Assembly (NCBI RefSeq): GCF_026559675.1
Contig: NZ_CP092891.1
Span: forward strand, 682,001-746,000
DNA length: 64,000 nt
Origin: Microbacterium oxydans
GTDB taxonomy: Bacteria > Actinomycetota > Actinomycetes > Actinomycetales > Microbacteriaceae
Reading direction: 5' to 3'
Every line of letters begins with the position of its first letter. Position 1 is the first letter of the stretch. Made by a program: the position numbers and the translations under genes. A model generated the notes under the pieces. It was not told the DNA's origin, did not search any database, and saw only the letters and a list, made by a program, of their open reading frames with translations. This document shows positions 8,677 through 17,851 of the stretch, piece after piece.

Positions 8677-9620
8677 GCCTCACCACCCGCCTCTCGACCC
8701 GTGCCGCGGAGAAGGCGGCAGAGAAAGCCGCCGACAGCGTCGGGGACCGCACGGTCATCTCGGATTCGGAGCGTCGGCGCCCCGGCATCCGCGTCGGGAT
8801 GTCGGTCACGCACGTCTTCCTCACGGTCGGCCTCGTGGTCGCCGGACTCGGACCGATCCTGTGGCTGGCGAAGTCGGCCGTGACGCCGACGCAGGACACC
8901 CTGCAGCAGCCGTTCGCGCTGTGGCCGAACGGGATCGACTGGGAGAACCTGTCGACCGCGTGGAACGACATCCACATCGACCAGTACTTCTTCAACACGG
9001 TGATCATCGCGCTCGGCGCCTGGTTCGTCCAGCTGCTCATCGCGACGACCGGGGGCTATGCGCTCTCGGTGCTGAAGCCGCGGTACGCGCCGATCCTGAA
9101 CGCCCTGGTGCTGGCGACGCTGTTCATCCCCGGCATCGTGCTGCTCGTGCCGCTGTATCTGACGATCGTCCACCCGCCGCTGCTGGGGAACGTGAGCCTG
9201 CTCAACAATTACCTCGCGGTCTGGCTGCCGATGGGCGCGAATGCGTTCAACATCCTGCTGGTCAAGCGGTTCTTCGACAGTCTGCCGCGTGAGGTGTTCG
9301 AGGCGGCACGGACGGACGGCGCCGGTCCGTTCCGGCTGTTCTGGTCGATCGTGCTCCCGATGTCGAAGCCGATCCTCGGTGTGGTGTCGGTGTTCGCGAT
9401 CATCGCGGCGTGGAAGGACTACCTCTGGCCGATGCTGGTGCTGCCGGATCCGTCCGTGCAGCCGCTGTCGGTGCGCCTCCCCGCCGTGCAGTCGCAGACC
9501 GAGCTCGACGTGTTCCTGGCGGCGCTGGCGATCGCGACGCTCATCCCGATCGCGATGTTCCTGATCTTCCAGTCGGTGTTCCTGCGCTCGGCCGGGCTCG
9601 GGGGCGCGGTCAAGGGCTAG
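8673..9620 (+). CDS. sugar ABC transporter permease, MalG type
   Basis: Second channel subunit of the importer, 315 residues from GTG 8673, which overlaps the previous stop by 4 nt (GTGA). A 45-residue charged cytoplasmic N-terminus with EKAAEKAA repeats precedes six transmembrane segments. The EAA motif near residue 206 reads EVFEAARTDGAGPFRLFWS. The frame is open well upstream, but the overlap and family length fix the start. As in Streptomyces, where MsiK serves many such importers, the ATPase is probably shared and encoded elsewhere. Confidence 0.92.
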   Translation: MSLTTRLSTRAAEKAAEKAADSVGDRTVISDSERRRPGIRVGMSVTHVFLTVGLVVAGLGPILWLAKSAVTPTQDTLQQPFALWPNGIDWENLSTAWNDIHIDQYFFNTVIIALGAWFVQLLIATTGGYALSVLKPRYAPILNALVLATLFIPGIVLLVPLYLTIVHPPLLGNVSLLNNYLAVWLPMGANAFNILLVKRFFDSLPREVFEAARTDGAGPFRLFWSIVLPMSKPILGVVSVFAIIAAWKDYLWPMLVLPDPSVQPLSVRLPAVQSQTELDVFLAALAIATLIPIAMFLIFQSVFLRSAGLGGAVKG

Positions 9621-9649
9621 GGCGCGACGACGCTCGCGCTCCTCGATGG

Positions 9650-9681
9650 GACCCATCGCCGCTCACGCGCGGCGGTGGGTC
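9650..9681. terminator. bidirectional hairpin between importer operon and tetR
   Basis: GACCCATCGCCGC (9650-9662) pairs with GCGGCGGTGGGTC (9669-9681) over 13 bp with one G-U pair around a 6-nt loop. It lies between convergent genes and would serve both strands; there is no clear T-run. Confidence 0.65.
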
Positions 9682-9691
9682 TCGGCGCGAC

Positions 9692-10279
9692 TCAGACCTG
9701 CGGGGCGGGTGGCGCCGCAGGGTGCAGGGCGTCGATGAGAGCCGCCATGATGCCGGCCATGTCGACGGTCGGGTCGATCATCCACTGCAGCTGGAGCCCG
9801 TCGGAGGCGGCCTGGATCACTCGGGCGAGGGTGTCGGGGTCGAGGGCGGAACGTCGATCCTCGGTGCCGAAGTTCTCGACGATGGATCCGCGGAGGCGTT
9901 CGCTGCGGTCCAGGAAGTAGTTGTGGGCCGGATGCTCGGGGTCGGCCGCGTCCACCGAGAGGCGGGAGAAGAGGGCGACGAGTCCCGGGACCTCGGTGTT
10001 GTGGCGGATCACGTCGATGAACGCGGTTCTGGCCTCGGTGTCGGTGAGGCCGGCGGGGTCGAGGCCGTCGTGCTCGTCGCGCTTGCGGAGGACCTCGGTG
10101 AAGAGTTCCTCCTTCGAGCCGAAGTAGTGCAGCAGTGCGGCCGGGGTCACGCCGACCACCTCGGCGATCTCCTTGAGGGAGGCGTTCTGGTAACCCTTGC
10201 GCCCGATCACGTCGAGCGCGCTCTCCAGGATCTCCTCGCGTCGCGCGACACCCTTCGCGTATGAACCTCGTCGAGCCAT
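9692..10279 (-). CDS. TetR/AcrR-family regulator beside the GH3 glucosidase
   Basis: A 195-residue one-component repressor. The N-terminal helix-turn-helix is at residues 14-60 (RREEILESALDVIGRKGYQNASLKEIAEVVGVTPAALLHYFGSKEELF in outline), and the C-terminal ligand domain ends in a Pro/Ala tail. It is transcribed divergently from the GH3 beta-glucosidase with 94 bases between starts, so it probably represses that gene and itself. Direct repeats CTAAT(C/A)CTGAA lie in that gap. The inducer could be a beta-glucoside or its aglycone; this is inference. Confidence 0.9.
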   Translation of the reverse strand: MARRGSYAKGVARREEILESALDVIGRKGYQNASLKEIAEVVGVTPAALLHYFGSKEELFTEVLRKRDEHDGLDPAGLTDTEARTAFIDVIRHNTEVPGLVALFSRLSVDAADPEHPAHNYFLDRSERLRGSIVENFGTEDRRSALDPDTLARVIQAASDGLQLQWMIDPTVDMAGIMAALIDALHPAAPPAPQV

Positions 10280-10288
10280 GCTTCGAGA

Positions 10289-10334
10289 CTAATCCTGAAT
10301 GACGTTTGAAATCTAATACTGAAGGGCATAAGGT
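10289..10334 (+). promoter_or_regulatory. GH3 promoter with direct repeats
   Basis: TTGAAA (10306-10311) and TAAGGT (10329-10334) with 17-nt spacing form a good promoter for the GH3 gene. CTAATCCTGAA (10289-10299) and CTAATACTGAA (10313-10323) are 24 nt apart, two helical turns, the second inside the spacer. They are candidate sites for the divergent TetR protein. Confidence 0.55.
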
Positions 10335-10373
10335 TTTCGCAAGGACATCGGCGTCGCCCGCGAAAGGATCACA

Positions 10374-12659
10374 ATGACCGAGAACTCGGCTTCCGACCTC
10401 ACCCTCGAGGAGAAGGCGTCGCTCACCAGCGGTGCGGACTTCTGGACCACGAAGGCCATCGACCGTGTGGGCATCCCCTCGGTGATGATGACCGATGGAC
10501 CGCACGGTCTGCGCAAGCAGTCCGGCAGCTCCGACCACCTCGGCCTCGCCGACAGCGTCCCCGCGACGTGCTTCCCACCCGCCGTCGGCATCGGCTCCTC
10601 CTTCGACCCGGAGATCATCGAGCGCGTGGGTGCCGCGATCGGGATGGAGGCCGCGATCGAGAACGTCGCCGTCGTCCTCGGCCCCGGCATCAACATCAAG
10701 CGCTCGCCGCTGTGCGGACGCAACTTCGAGTACTTCTCGGAGGACCCGATCGTCTCCGGCATCCTCGGCGCCGCCTCGGTGCGCGGCATCCAGTCGAAGG
10801 GTGTCGGCACCTCGCTCAAACACTTCGCCGCGAACAACCAGGAGTTCGACCGCATGCGCGCGAGCTCCGACGTCGACCCCCGCCCGCTGCGCGAGATCTA
10901 CCTGCGCGGATTCGAGCGCGTCGTGAAGGACGCATCGCCGTGGACGGTCATGTGCTCGTACAACAAGCTCAACGGGGTGTGGACCTCGGAGGACCCGTGG
11001 CTGCTCACCAGCGTGCTGCGCGACGACTGGGGCTTCGAGGGCCTCGTCGTCTCCGACTGGGGCGCCGTGAACGACCGCGTCGCCGGCGTCGCCGCAGGAC
11101 TCGACCTCGAGATGCCCGCATCGGGTGGACGCACGGATGCCCAGCTCGTCGCGGCCGTGCGCGCCGGGACGCTCGAGGAGAGCGTGCTCGACTCGGCGGC
11201 TTCCCGGGCCATCGAGCTCGTGCGCAAGGCCGGCGAGCGTCCGGCCGTGGACGGACCGCTCGACGTCGATGCGCACCATGCGCTCGCCCGCGAGGCGGCC
11301 GGCCGGTCGATCGTGCTGCTGAAGAACGAGGGTGCGCTGCTGCCGCTCGCCGCCGACCAGAAGATCGCCGTGATCGGCGCGTTCGCGACCGAGCCGCGCT
11401 TCCAGGGGGCGGGCTCCTCGCTGATCAACCCCACCCGTGTCGACAAGGCTCTCGACGAGCTGCGCGCCGTCGGCGGCGAGAACGTCGCCTACGCGGCGGG
11501 CTTCGCGGTCGACGGTGGAACCATCGCGACCTCCGGTCGCACCGCGAACGACCTGCGGACAGAGGCCGTCGGCGTCGCCGGCGCGGCGGACGTGGCGGTG
11601 CTGTTCCTCGGTCTCCCGGCCGCGGAGGAGTCGGAGGGCTTCGACCGCGATCACATCGACCTCCCCGCCGATCAGCTCGCCGTGCTCGACGCGGTGCTCG
11701 AGGTGAACCCGCGGGTCGTCGTCGTGCTGTCGAACGGCGGCGTCGTGGCTCTGCCCTTCGCCGACCGCGTGCCCGCGATCATCGAGAGCTGGCTGCTCGG
11801 TCAGGCCGGCGGCGGCGCCGTGGCCGACGTTCTCTACGGTGCGGTGAACCCCTCGGGCAAGCTCACGGAGACCGTGCCCGTGCGACTTTCGGACAACCCC
11901 TCCTTCGGCAACTTCCCCGGTGAGTTCGGGCACGTCCGCTACGGCGAGGGGCTGCTGGTCGGCTACCGCTGGTACGACGCGAAGGGCCTCGACGTGACGT
12001 TCCCGTTCGGGCACGGCCTCTCCTACACGACGTTCGCATACGGCCCCGCGACGGCCGAGGTCGGGGCGGACGGCGACATCGTCGTGCGCGTCGACATCAC
12101 CAACACCGGCGACCGCGACGGCCGCGAGGTCGTGCAGGTCTACACCGCCCTCGAGTCGTCGATCGTGCAGCGGGCTCCGCGCGAGCTCAAGGCGTTCGCG
12201 TCCGTCGCGCTCGCCGCGGGGGAGACCCGCACGGTCGAGCTCGTCGTGCGCCGGGAGGACCTCGCGTACTGGGACATCCGTGTCGACCGCTGGGTCGTCG
12301 AGGGTGGCGCCTACACGGTCGACGTGGCGGCATCCAGCCGTGACATCCGCGCGACGGTCTCGGTCGAGCTCAGTGGTGACGAGGTGCACCAGGAGCTGAC
12401 CATGAACTCCTCGATCGGCGACCTGATCTCGCACCCGATCGCCGGTCCCGTCGTGCAGCAGGCGCTCGGCGGGCTGATGGCCGGGCTCGGCGGCGACGCC
12501 GCCGGGGCCTCCATGATGGCGAACGACGAGGCGATGCAGAAGATGATGGCGTCGTTCCCGATCGGACGCCTCGCCGGATTCCCCGGGCTCCCGGTGGACT
12601 TCGAGCAGATCGAGCAGCTGGTGGCCGCGGCGAACGCGGGCGGTCCTGCCGCCGGCTGA
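10374..12659 (+). CDS. GH3 beta-glucosidase
   Basis: A 761-residue glycoside hydrolase family 3 enzyme without signal peptide, so probably cytoplasmic. Domains in order: GH3 N-terminal barrel (about 10-300) with nucleophile D228 in VVSDWGAVNDR; GH3 C-terminal domain (about 310-530) with ATSGRT and AAEESEGFDRDHIDLP; a fibronectin-III-like domain (about 575-650, NTGDRDGREVVQVY and RAPRELKAFASVAL); and a roughly 95-residue tail rich in Met, Gly and Ala after MNSSIGDLISHP. The tail recurs, as far as I recall, in related actinobacterial GH3 enzymes; its role is unknown. It likely hydrolyses imported beta-glucosides such as cellobiose or plant glucosides. Confidence 0.93.
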   Translation: MTENSASDLTLEEKASLTSGADFWTTKAIDRVGIPSVMMTDGPHGLRKQSGSSDHLGLADSVPATCFPPAVGIGSSFDPEIIERVGAAIGMEAAIENVAVVLGPGINIKRSPLCGRNFEYFSEDPIVSGILGAASVRGIQSKGVGTSLKHFAANNQEFDRMRASSDVDPRPLREIYLRGFERVVKDASPWTVMCSYNKLNGVWTSEDPWLLTSVLRDDWGFEGLVVSDWGAVNDRVAGVAAGLDLEMPASGGRTDAQLVAAVRAGTLEESVLDSAASRAIELVRKAGERPAVDGPLDVDAHHALAREAAGRSIVLLKNEGALLPLAADQKIAVIGAFATEPRFQGAGSSLINPTRVDKALDELRAVGGENVAYAAGFAVDGGTIATSGRTANDLRTEAVGVAGAADVAVLFLGLPAAEESEGFDRDHIDLPADQLAVLDAVLEVNPRVVVVLSNGGVVALPFADRVPAIIESWLLGQAGGGAVADVLYGAVNPSGKLTETVPVRLSDNPSFGNFPGEFGHVRYGEGLLVGYRWYDAKGLDVTFPFGHGLSYTTFAYGPATAEVGADGDIVVRVDITNTGDRDGREVVQVYTALESSIVQRAPRELKAFASVALAAGETRTVELVVRREDLAYWDIRVDRWVVEGGAYTVDVAASSRDIRATVSVELSGDEVHQELTMNSSIGDLISHPIAGPVVQQALGGLMAGLGGDAAGASMMANDEAMQKMMASFPIGRLAGFPGLPVDFEQIEQLVAAANAGGPAAG

Positions 12660-12696
12660 CCCACGTACGGCACCTCGATGTCGGCCCCACGCCCGT

Positions 12697-12741
12697 CGCC
12701 GGGCCCACCGTGATGCACGTCCGTCACGGCGGGCACCGGCG
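12697..12741. terminator. long GC hairpin between GH3 and rhaB
   Basis: CGCCGGGCCCACCGTGA (12697-12713) pairs with 12724-12741 over about 16 bp, with one mismatch and one bulged A around a 10-nt loop. It sits between convergent genes and is best read as a bidirectional terminator; no T-run follows. Confidence 0.6.
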
Positions 12742-12764
12742 AGGGCCGTGGGCCTCGATGAGCG

Positions 12765-14165
12765 TCAGGCGCGGGGGTCGAAGCGCGCGGGGGTGTGCGT
12801 CACGGCGACGAGGGCGCGCAGCTCCGCCAGCGTCGCCGGCGCCGCGCCGAGCGTGCGCGCCTGGATGAGCACGTTGCCCAGGGCCGTCGCCTCGACGGGA
12901 CCGGCCAGCACGGGGAGTCCGGTCCGATCGGCGGTGGCCTGGCAGAGCAGTCGGTTGAGGGACCCTCCGCCGACGAGGTGGATGCTGTCGAGTCCACGCC
13001 CGGACAGCTCGGCCGCGGAGCGGACGGCACGCGCGAAGGCGTCCGCGATCGACTCGATGATGCTCCGCGCGAATGCGGGCCTCTCGGACGGTGCCGCCTC
13101 GCCGAGCAGCGCCGCGATCCGCGCCGGCATGTCGCCGGGGGCGCTGAGCGTCGGGTCGTCGGCGTCGAACACCGGCACCTCGTCCGAGACCGCGGATGCC
13201 GCGGCCAGCAGCTCCGGCAGGTCGATGCCCGCGCCGTCCTCGGCCTCCCAGGCCCGCACGGTCTCGCTGAGCAGCCAGAGGCCCGTGACGTTGTGCAGGA
13301 ACCGGAACCGGCCGTCGACGCCGAGCTCGTGGGTGAAGTTCGCCTCGCGGGCGGCATCCGTCAGCACCGGCTCGGCCAGCTCCACGCCGACCAGGCCCCA
13401 GGTGCCGCAGGAGATGTACGCCGAGTGCGGGGTCGAGAGCGGAGCGGCCACGACGGCGGATGCGGTGTCGTGCGAGCCGACCGCGATCACCGGGAGCTCC
13501 TTGCCGATGCGTGCGACCAGGTCGGGGCGAAGCGTGCCGATGGTCGTGCCCGGGTCGACGAGTGGCGGCAGGATGCTCGTCGGGGTGCCGAGACGATCGG
13601 CCAGGGCCGTGTCCCACTCGCCGTCCGCGACACCGAGCAGGCCGGTGGTCGAGGCGTTCGTGCGCTCGGCCACGGCGGACCCGGTGAGCAGGAACGCGAT
13701 GAGGTCGGGGATCAGGAGAGCGGTGTCGGCCTCGGCGAGCCGTGCATCGACCCGGTACTGGTACAGGGTGTTGAACGGCAGGAACTGCAGGCCGTTTCGC
13801 TGATACAGCTCCGCGAACGGGGCGAGCGCATGCACCTCGGCGACGCCGCGCGTCGTGCGGTCGTCGCGGTAGTGGAACGGCTCCGCGAGGAGCTCGCCGT
13901 CCCGCAGCAGACCGTAGTCGACAGCCCAGGAATCGATCCCGATGCTCTCGATGCCCGGCTCGCGCCGCACCGCCTCGGCGAGGCCCTCGACGACGTGCGC
14001 GTACAGGGCCTCGAAGTCCCAGTGCAGTCCGTCCTCGCGTTCGACGGGTCCATTGGGGAACCGTGACACCAGCTCGAGGTCGAGCCGGTCGTCGCCGATC
14101 CGCCCGATCATGACGCGGCCGCTGGTCGCCCCGAGGTCGACGGCCGCGACCGCGTGGAGGGTCAT
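12765..14165 (-). CDS. rhaB: L-rhamnulokinase (FGGY family)
   Basis: Phosphorylates L-rhamnulose to L-rhamnulose-1-phosphate with ATP. The 466-residue FGGY kinase shows the N-terminal phosphate loop DLGATSGRVMIGRI, the middle adenosine-region motif GSHDTASAV and the C-terminal GGGSLNRLLCQATADRTGLPV. ATG 14165 overlaps the stop of the upstream aldolase/dehydrogenase by 4 nt (ATGA); the frame stays open beyond it only as antisense-like noise. It is the last gene of the nine-step minus-strand rhamnose cluster. FGGY kinases are hard to separate by sequence, but the neighbours make rhamnulose the substrate. Confidence 0.93.
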   Translation of the reverse strand: MTLHAVAAVDLGATSGRVMIGRIGDDRLDLELVSRFPNGPVEREDGLHWDFEALYAHVVEGLAEAVRREPGIESIGIDSWAVDYGLLRDGELLAEPFHYRDDRTTRGVAEVHALAPFAELYQRNGLQFLPFNTLYQYRVDARLAEADTALLIPDLIAFLLTGSAVAERTNASTTGLLGVADGEWDTALADRLGTPTSILPPLVDPGTTIGTLRPDLVARIGKELPVIAVGSHDTASAVVAAPLSTPHSAYISCGTWGLVGVELAEPVLTDAAREANFTHELGVDGRFRFLHNVTGLWLLSETVRAWEAEDGAGIDLPELLAAASAVSDEVPVFDADDPTLSAPGDMPARIAALLGEAAPSERPAFARSIIESIADAFARAVRSAAELSGRGLDSIHLVGGGSLNRLLCQATADRTGLPVLAGPVEATALGNVLIQARTLGAAPATLAELRALVAVTHTPARFDPRA

Positions 14166-16198
14166 CGCAGGAAGGCCGCGGCGACGCCCGAGTCCACCGG
14201 GATGTGCAGGCCGGTGGTGCGGCTGAGCTCGGGACCGGTCAGCACGTACACGGCGTCGGCGACGTTCTCGGGGACGACCTCGCGCTTCAGGATCGTGCGG
14301 TTCGCGTAGAACTGCCCGAGGTCCTCTTCTGCGACGCCGTAGGTCGCGGCGCGATTCGCGCCCCACCCGGAGGCGAAGATGCCGGAGCCGCGCACGACAC
14401 CGTCGGGGTTGATGCCGTTGACCCGGATGCCGAACTCGCCGAGCTCGACCGCCAGCAGCCGCACCTGGTGGGCCTGGTCGGCCTTGGTCGCGGAGTAGGC
14501 GATGTTGTTCGGGCCGGCGAAGACGGAGTTCTTCGACGAGATGTAGATGATGTCGCCGCCGAGCTTCTGGTCGATGAGCACGCGGGCGGCGGCCTTCGAC
14601 ACGAGGAACGAGCCCTTGGCCATGACGTCGTGCTGCAGATCCCAGTCTTTCTCCGTGGTCTCCAGCAGGGGCTTCGACAGGGAGAGCCCGGCGTTGTTGA
14701 CCACGAGGTCGACACCGCCGAACGCGAGCACCGCCTCGTTCAGGGCGGCCTGGACGGCATCGGCATCCGCGACGTTCGCGGCGACGCCGATCGCGACGTC
14801 CGTGTTCCCGAGCTCGGCGGCCGCGGCCTGCGCCTTCTCGAGATCGAGGTCGGCGATCACGACGCAGGCCCCCTCCGCGGCGAGACGCGTGGCGATGGCC
14901 TTGCCGATGCCCGAAGCGGCGCCGGTGACGAAGGCGATGCGGCCCTGGTGCGACTTCGGCTTCGGCATCCGCTGCAGCTTCGCCTCCTCCAGCGCCCAGT
15001 ACTCGATGCGGAACTTCTCGGCATCCGAGATCGGCGCGTAGGTCGACAGGGACTCGGCGCCGCGCATCACGTTGATCGCGTTGACGTAGAACTCGCCGGC
15101 GACGCGAGCGGTCTGCTTGTTGGCGCCGTAGGAGAACATGCCCACGCCGGGGACCAGCACGATGAGCGGATCGGCGCCGCGGATCGCGGGGGAGTCGGCC
15201 GTCGCGTGGGCGTCGTAGTAGGCCTGGTAGTCGGCGCGGTACTGCTCGTGCAGCTCGTGCAGGCGCGCCGTCTGCTCCTCGACGGAGGCGGTGGCCGGCA
15301 GGTCGAGGAGAAGCGGCTTGACCTTGGTGCGCAGGAAGTGGTCGGGGCAGCTGGTGCCGAGGGCGGCGAGGGCCGGAGCCTTCTCCGACGCGAGGAAGTC
15401 GAGCACGACGTCGGCGTCGGTGAAGTGACCGACCATCGGCTTGTCCGTGGAGGCGATGCCGCGGACGGTGCCGGCGAGGGCCGCCGCACGCTCCCGACGC
15501 TCGGAGGCGGGCAGCGCCTCGAATCCGGAACGGACGCCGCCGAACGGCTCGGTCGTGCCGTGCTCGGCGATGTACGCGGCCGCGGTGTCGATGATCCAGA
15601 GGGAGTGCGCCTCGGCGTCCTCGGAGGTGTCGCCCCACGCGGTGATGCCGTGCCCGCCCAGGATGCAGCCGATCGCCTGCGGGTTCTTCCGCTTGATCTC
15701 GGCGATGTCGAGTCCGAGCTGGAAGCCGGGACGACGCCAGGGCACCCAGACCACCTTCTCGCCGAAGATCGTCGCCGTGAGCGCTTCGCCATCGGCCGCG
15801 GTCGCGATCGCGATGCCGGAGTCGGGGTGCAGGTGATCGACGTGCGCCGCATCGACCAGGCCGTGCATGGCGGTGTCGATCGACGGGGCGGCTCCCCCCT
15901 TGCCGTGCAGGCAGTAGTCGAACGCGGCGACCATCTCGTCTTCCCGGTCGAGCCCGGGGTAGACGTCGACGAGCGCGCGCATGCGGTCGAGGCGGAGCAC
16001 GGCCAGGCCGCTCTCGGTCAGGGTCCCGAGGTCGCCGCCCGAGCCTTTGACCCACATCAGCTCGACGGGCTGACCGGTCACCGGGTCGGTCGCGGTGCCC
16101 TTGGCGGAGGTGTTCCCGCCGGCGTAGTTGGTGTTCTTCGGATCGGCGCCCAGGCGGTTGCTCCGCGCGATCAGAGCGGCAGCGGTGGGGTTCGTCAT
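14162..16198 (-). CDS. rhaEW: bifunctional rhamnulose-1-phosphate aldolase / lactaldehyde dehydrogenase
   Basis: A 678-residue fusion. The N-terminal class II aldolase domain (about 1-410) splits L-rhamnulose-1-phosphate into DHAP and L-lactaldehyde; the zinc-binding HVDHLHPDS is near residue 115. The C-terminal short-chain dehydrogenase domain (about 420-678) has the NAD loop TGAASGIG and catalytic YSATK, and would oxidise L-lactaldehyde to L-lactate. This is the RhaEW arrangement known from Bacillus and actinobacteria. It precedes rhaB with a 4-nt overlap and follows rhaI after 52 bases. Both domains look intact. Confidence 0.94.
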   Translation of the reverse strand: MTNPTAAALIARSNRLGADPKNTNYAGGNTSAKGTATDPVTGQPVELMWVKGSGGDLGTLTESGLAVLRLDRMRALVDVYPGLDREDEMVAAFDYCLHGKGGAAPSIDTAMHGLVDAAHVDHLHPDSGIAIATAADGEALTATIFGEKVVWVPWRRPGFQLGLDIAEIKRKNPQAIGCILGGHGITAWGDTSEDAEAHSLWIIDTAAAYIAEHGTTEPFGGVRSGFEALPASERRERAAALAGTVRGIASTDKPMVGHFTDADVVLDFLASEKAPALAALGTSCPDHFLRTKVKPLLLDLPATASVEEQTARLHELHEQYRADYQAYYDAHATADSPAIRGADPLIVLVPGVGMFSYGANKQTARVAGEFYVNAINVMRGAESLSTYAPISDAEKFRIEYWALEEAKLQRMPKPKSHQGRIAFVTGAASGIGKAIATRLAAEGACVVIADLDLEKAQAAAAELGNTDVAIGVAANVADADAVQAALNEAVLAFGGVDLVVNNAGLSLSKPLLETTEKDWDLQHDVMAKGSFLVSKAAARVLIDQKLGGDIIYISSKNSVFAGPNNIAYSATKADQAHQVRLLAVELGEFGIRVNGINPDGVVRGSGIFASGWGANRAATYGVAEEDLGQFYANRTILKREVVPENVADAVYVLTGPELSRTTGLHIPVDSGVAAAFLR

Positions 16199-16250
16199 GA
16201 TTCCTCGGTTCGTTTCAGCGGGGGCGGGAGAGCGTGCGGGGCGGGGGCGC

Positions 16251-17417
16251 TCAAGCGCCCCAGCCGGCCTGCACGCCGCCCACGCGGTCGGCGGCGATCT
16301 GCTGCTGGTATCCGGATGCGGCGTAGGCGGCCATCGGGTCGGCGGCGAGCCCGCGCGACTCGCGCCATTCGGCGAGGGCCGGGCGCACGTCGGTGTAGAA
16401 GGCGTCCATGAAGACGGCGTTGGCGGCGAGCACGTCGCCCGACTTCTGCGCCGCGGTGAGGGCGTCGCGATCGACGAGCAGTGCGCGGGCGGTCATCTCC
16501 TGCACGTTCAGCACCGAGCGGATCTGACCGGGGATCTTGTCCTCGACGTTGTGGCACTGGTCGAGCATGAACGCCACGTCGGGGTTGTTCAGGCCGCCGC
16601 CGCGGATGACCTCGAAGAGGATGCGGAACAGCTGGAACGGGTCGGCGGCGCCCACGATCAGGTCGTCGTCGGCGTAGAAGCGCGAGTTGAAGTCGAACGA
16701 CCCGAGCTTGCCGAGACGCAGCAGCTGCATCACGATGAACTCGATGTTGGTGCCGGGCGCGTGGTGGCCCGTGTCGAGGCACACCATCGCCTTGTCACCC
16801 AGGGCACTCACCTGGGCGTAGGAGGTGCCCCAGTCCGGAACGTCGGTGTGGTAGAAAGCGGGCTCGAAGAACTTGTACTCGAGCACGAGGCGCTGGTCGT
16901 CGCCGAGGCGCGCGTAGATCTTCTGCAGCGACTCCTGCAGGCGGTCCTGCCGGCCGCGCAGATCCGCCTGGCCGGGGTAGTTGGAGCCCTCGGCCAGCCA
17001 GATCTTCAGGTCGCGGCTGCCGGTCGCGTCCATGACGTCGATGCAGGCGAGGTGGTGGTCGATGGCCTTCTGCCGGATGGCGGCATCCTCGTGCGTGAGG
17101 GCGCCGAACTTGTAGTCGTCGTCCTGGAAGGTGTTGGAGTTCACCGTGCCGAGCTCGACTCCGAGGTCTTCGGCGTGCGCGCGCAGGTCGTCGTACGAGT
17201 CGACCAGGTCCCACGGGATGTGCAGCGCCACCTTGGGTGCGAGCGCCGTGTACTTGTGGACCTGTGCCGCGTCGGCGATCTTCTCCCACGGGTCGCGCGG
17301 GGTGCCGGGGGTGCCGAACACCTTGAACCGGGTGCCGGAGTTGCCGAAGGCCCAGCTGGGCAGCTCGATGCCCTGCTGCTCGAGGATGGCGAGGTTCTCG
17401 GAGGAGAGGATGCTCAC
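16251..17417 (-). CDS. rhaI: L-rhamnose isomerase
   Basis: Interconverts L-rhamnose and L-rhamnulose using divalent metal. At 388 residues it is the RhaI (Pseudomonas stutzeri) type rather than the E. coli RhaA type. TIM-barrel metal-site segments are visible: VLEYKFFEPAFYHTDVPDW, MVCLDTGHH and FDFNSRFYADDDL. Its ATG at 17417 overlaps the stop of the mutarotase gene by 4 nt. It acts directly after the mutarotase and before the kinase in the same cluster. Confidence 0.94.
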   Translation of the reverse strand: MSILSSENLAILEQQGIELPSWAFGNSGTRFKVFGTPGTPRDPWEKIADAAQVHKYTALAPKVALHIPWDLVDSYDDLRAHAEDLGVELGTVNSNTFQDDDYKFGALTHEDAAIRQKAIDHHLACIDVMDATGSRDLKIWLAEGSNYPGQADLRGRQDRLQESLQKIYARLGDDQRLVLEYKFFEPAFYHTDVPDWGTSYAQVSALGDKAMVCLDTGHHAPGTNIEFIVMQLLRLGKLGSFDFNSRFYADDDLIVGAADPFQLFRILFEVIRGGGLNNPDVAFMLDQCHNVEDKIPGQIRSVLNVQEMTARALLVDRDALTAAQKSGDVLAANAVFMDAFYTDVRPALAEWRESRGLAADPMAAYAASGYQQQIAADRVGGVQAGWGA

Positions 17418-17794
17418 GATGCACTGCTTTCGTTGTCGATGACGGGAGTGGTGCGCTCGCCGACGGCGGCGAGCTGGTCTTCGAGGTGGAACACCTCGGT
17501 GAGAGGTGCGGCCGCCTGGTCGGGGCGCCCGTCGAGGCCGAGGAAGAACCGGCTCATCTCCGCCTCCCAGCGCGCGGCCACGGGGGAGGCGGCGAGGTAG
17601 GCCTGGGCGGCGGTGTCGTCATCGGTCTCGTAGTAGCCGAAGAGGGTTCCGCCCGCGCCGAGGAAGAGCGAGTAGTTGCGTCGCCCGGAGGCGGCGATCT
17701 CCGCGAGCATCTCGGGACGAACCGGGGAGTGCCGCGCGAGGTACTCGTCGAGCAGCTCGGGACGGACCTGCAGCTGAAAGCCGACGCGCGTCAT
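17414..17794 (-). CDS. rhaM: L-rhamnose mutarotase
   Basis: A 126-residue dimeric alpha/beta-barrel-fold protein that speeds conversion between alpha and beta anomers of L-rhamnose after import. Family signs: FQLQVRPELLDEYLARHSPV, the aromatic RNYSLFL and LFGYYE strands, and the late VAARWEAEMSRFF helix. It lies between the importer genes and the isomerase, overlapping the latter by ATGA. AGGACCC precedes the ATG. Confidence 0.93.
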   Translation of the reverse strand: MTRVGFQLQVRPELLDEYLARHSPVRPEMLAEIAASGRRNYSLFLGAGGTLFGYYETDDDTAAQAYLAASPVAARWEAEMSRFFLGLDGRPDQAAAPLTEVFHLEDQLAAVGERTTPVIDNESSAS

Positions 17795-17851
17795 ACGTGG
17801 GTCCTTTCGATGTCCGGTCGGCGCTCGAGAGCGCCGACCGGACGGGGCGAC

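Noticed and set aside
9663..12434. 923-residue minus-strand frame opposite the GH3 gene
   Set aside because: Low-complexity Arg/Asp/Val-rich product, antisense to an intact GH3 gene; a high-GC shadow.
14204..16411. 735-residue plus-strand frame opposite rhaEW
   Set aside because: Antisense to an intact fused enzyme and biased in composition.
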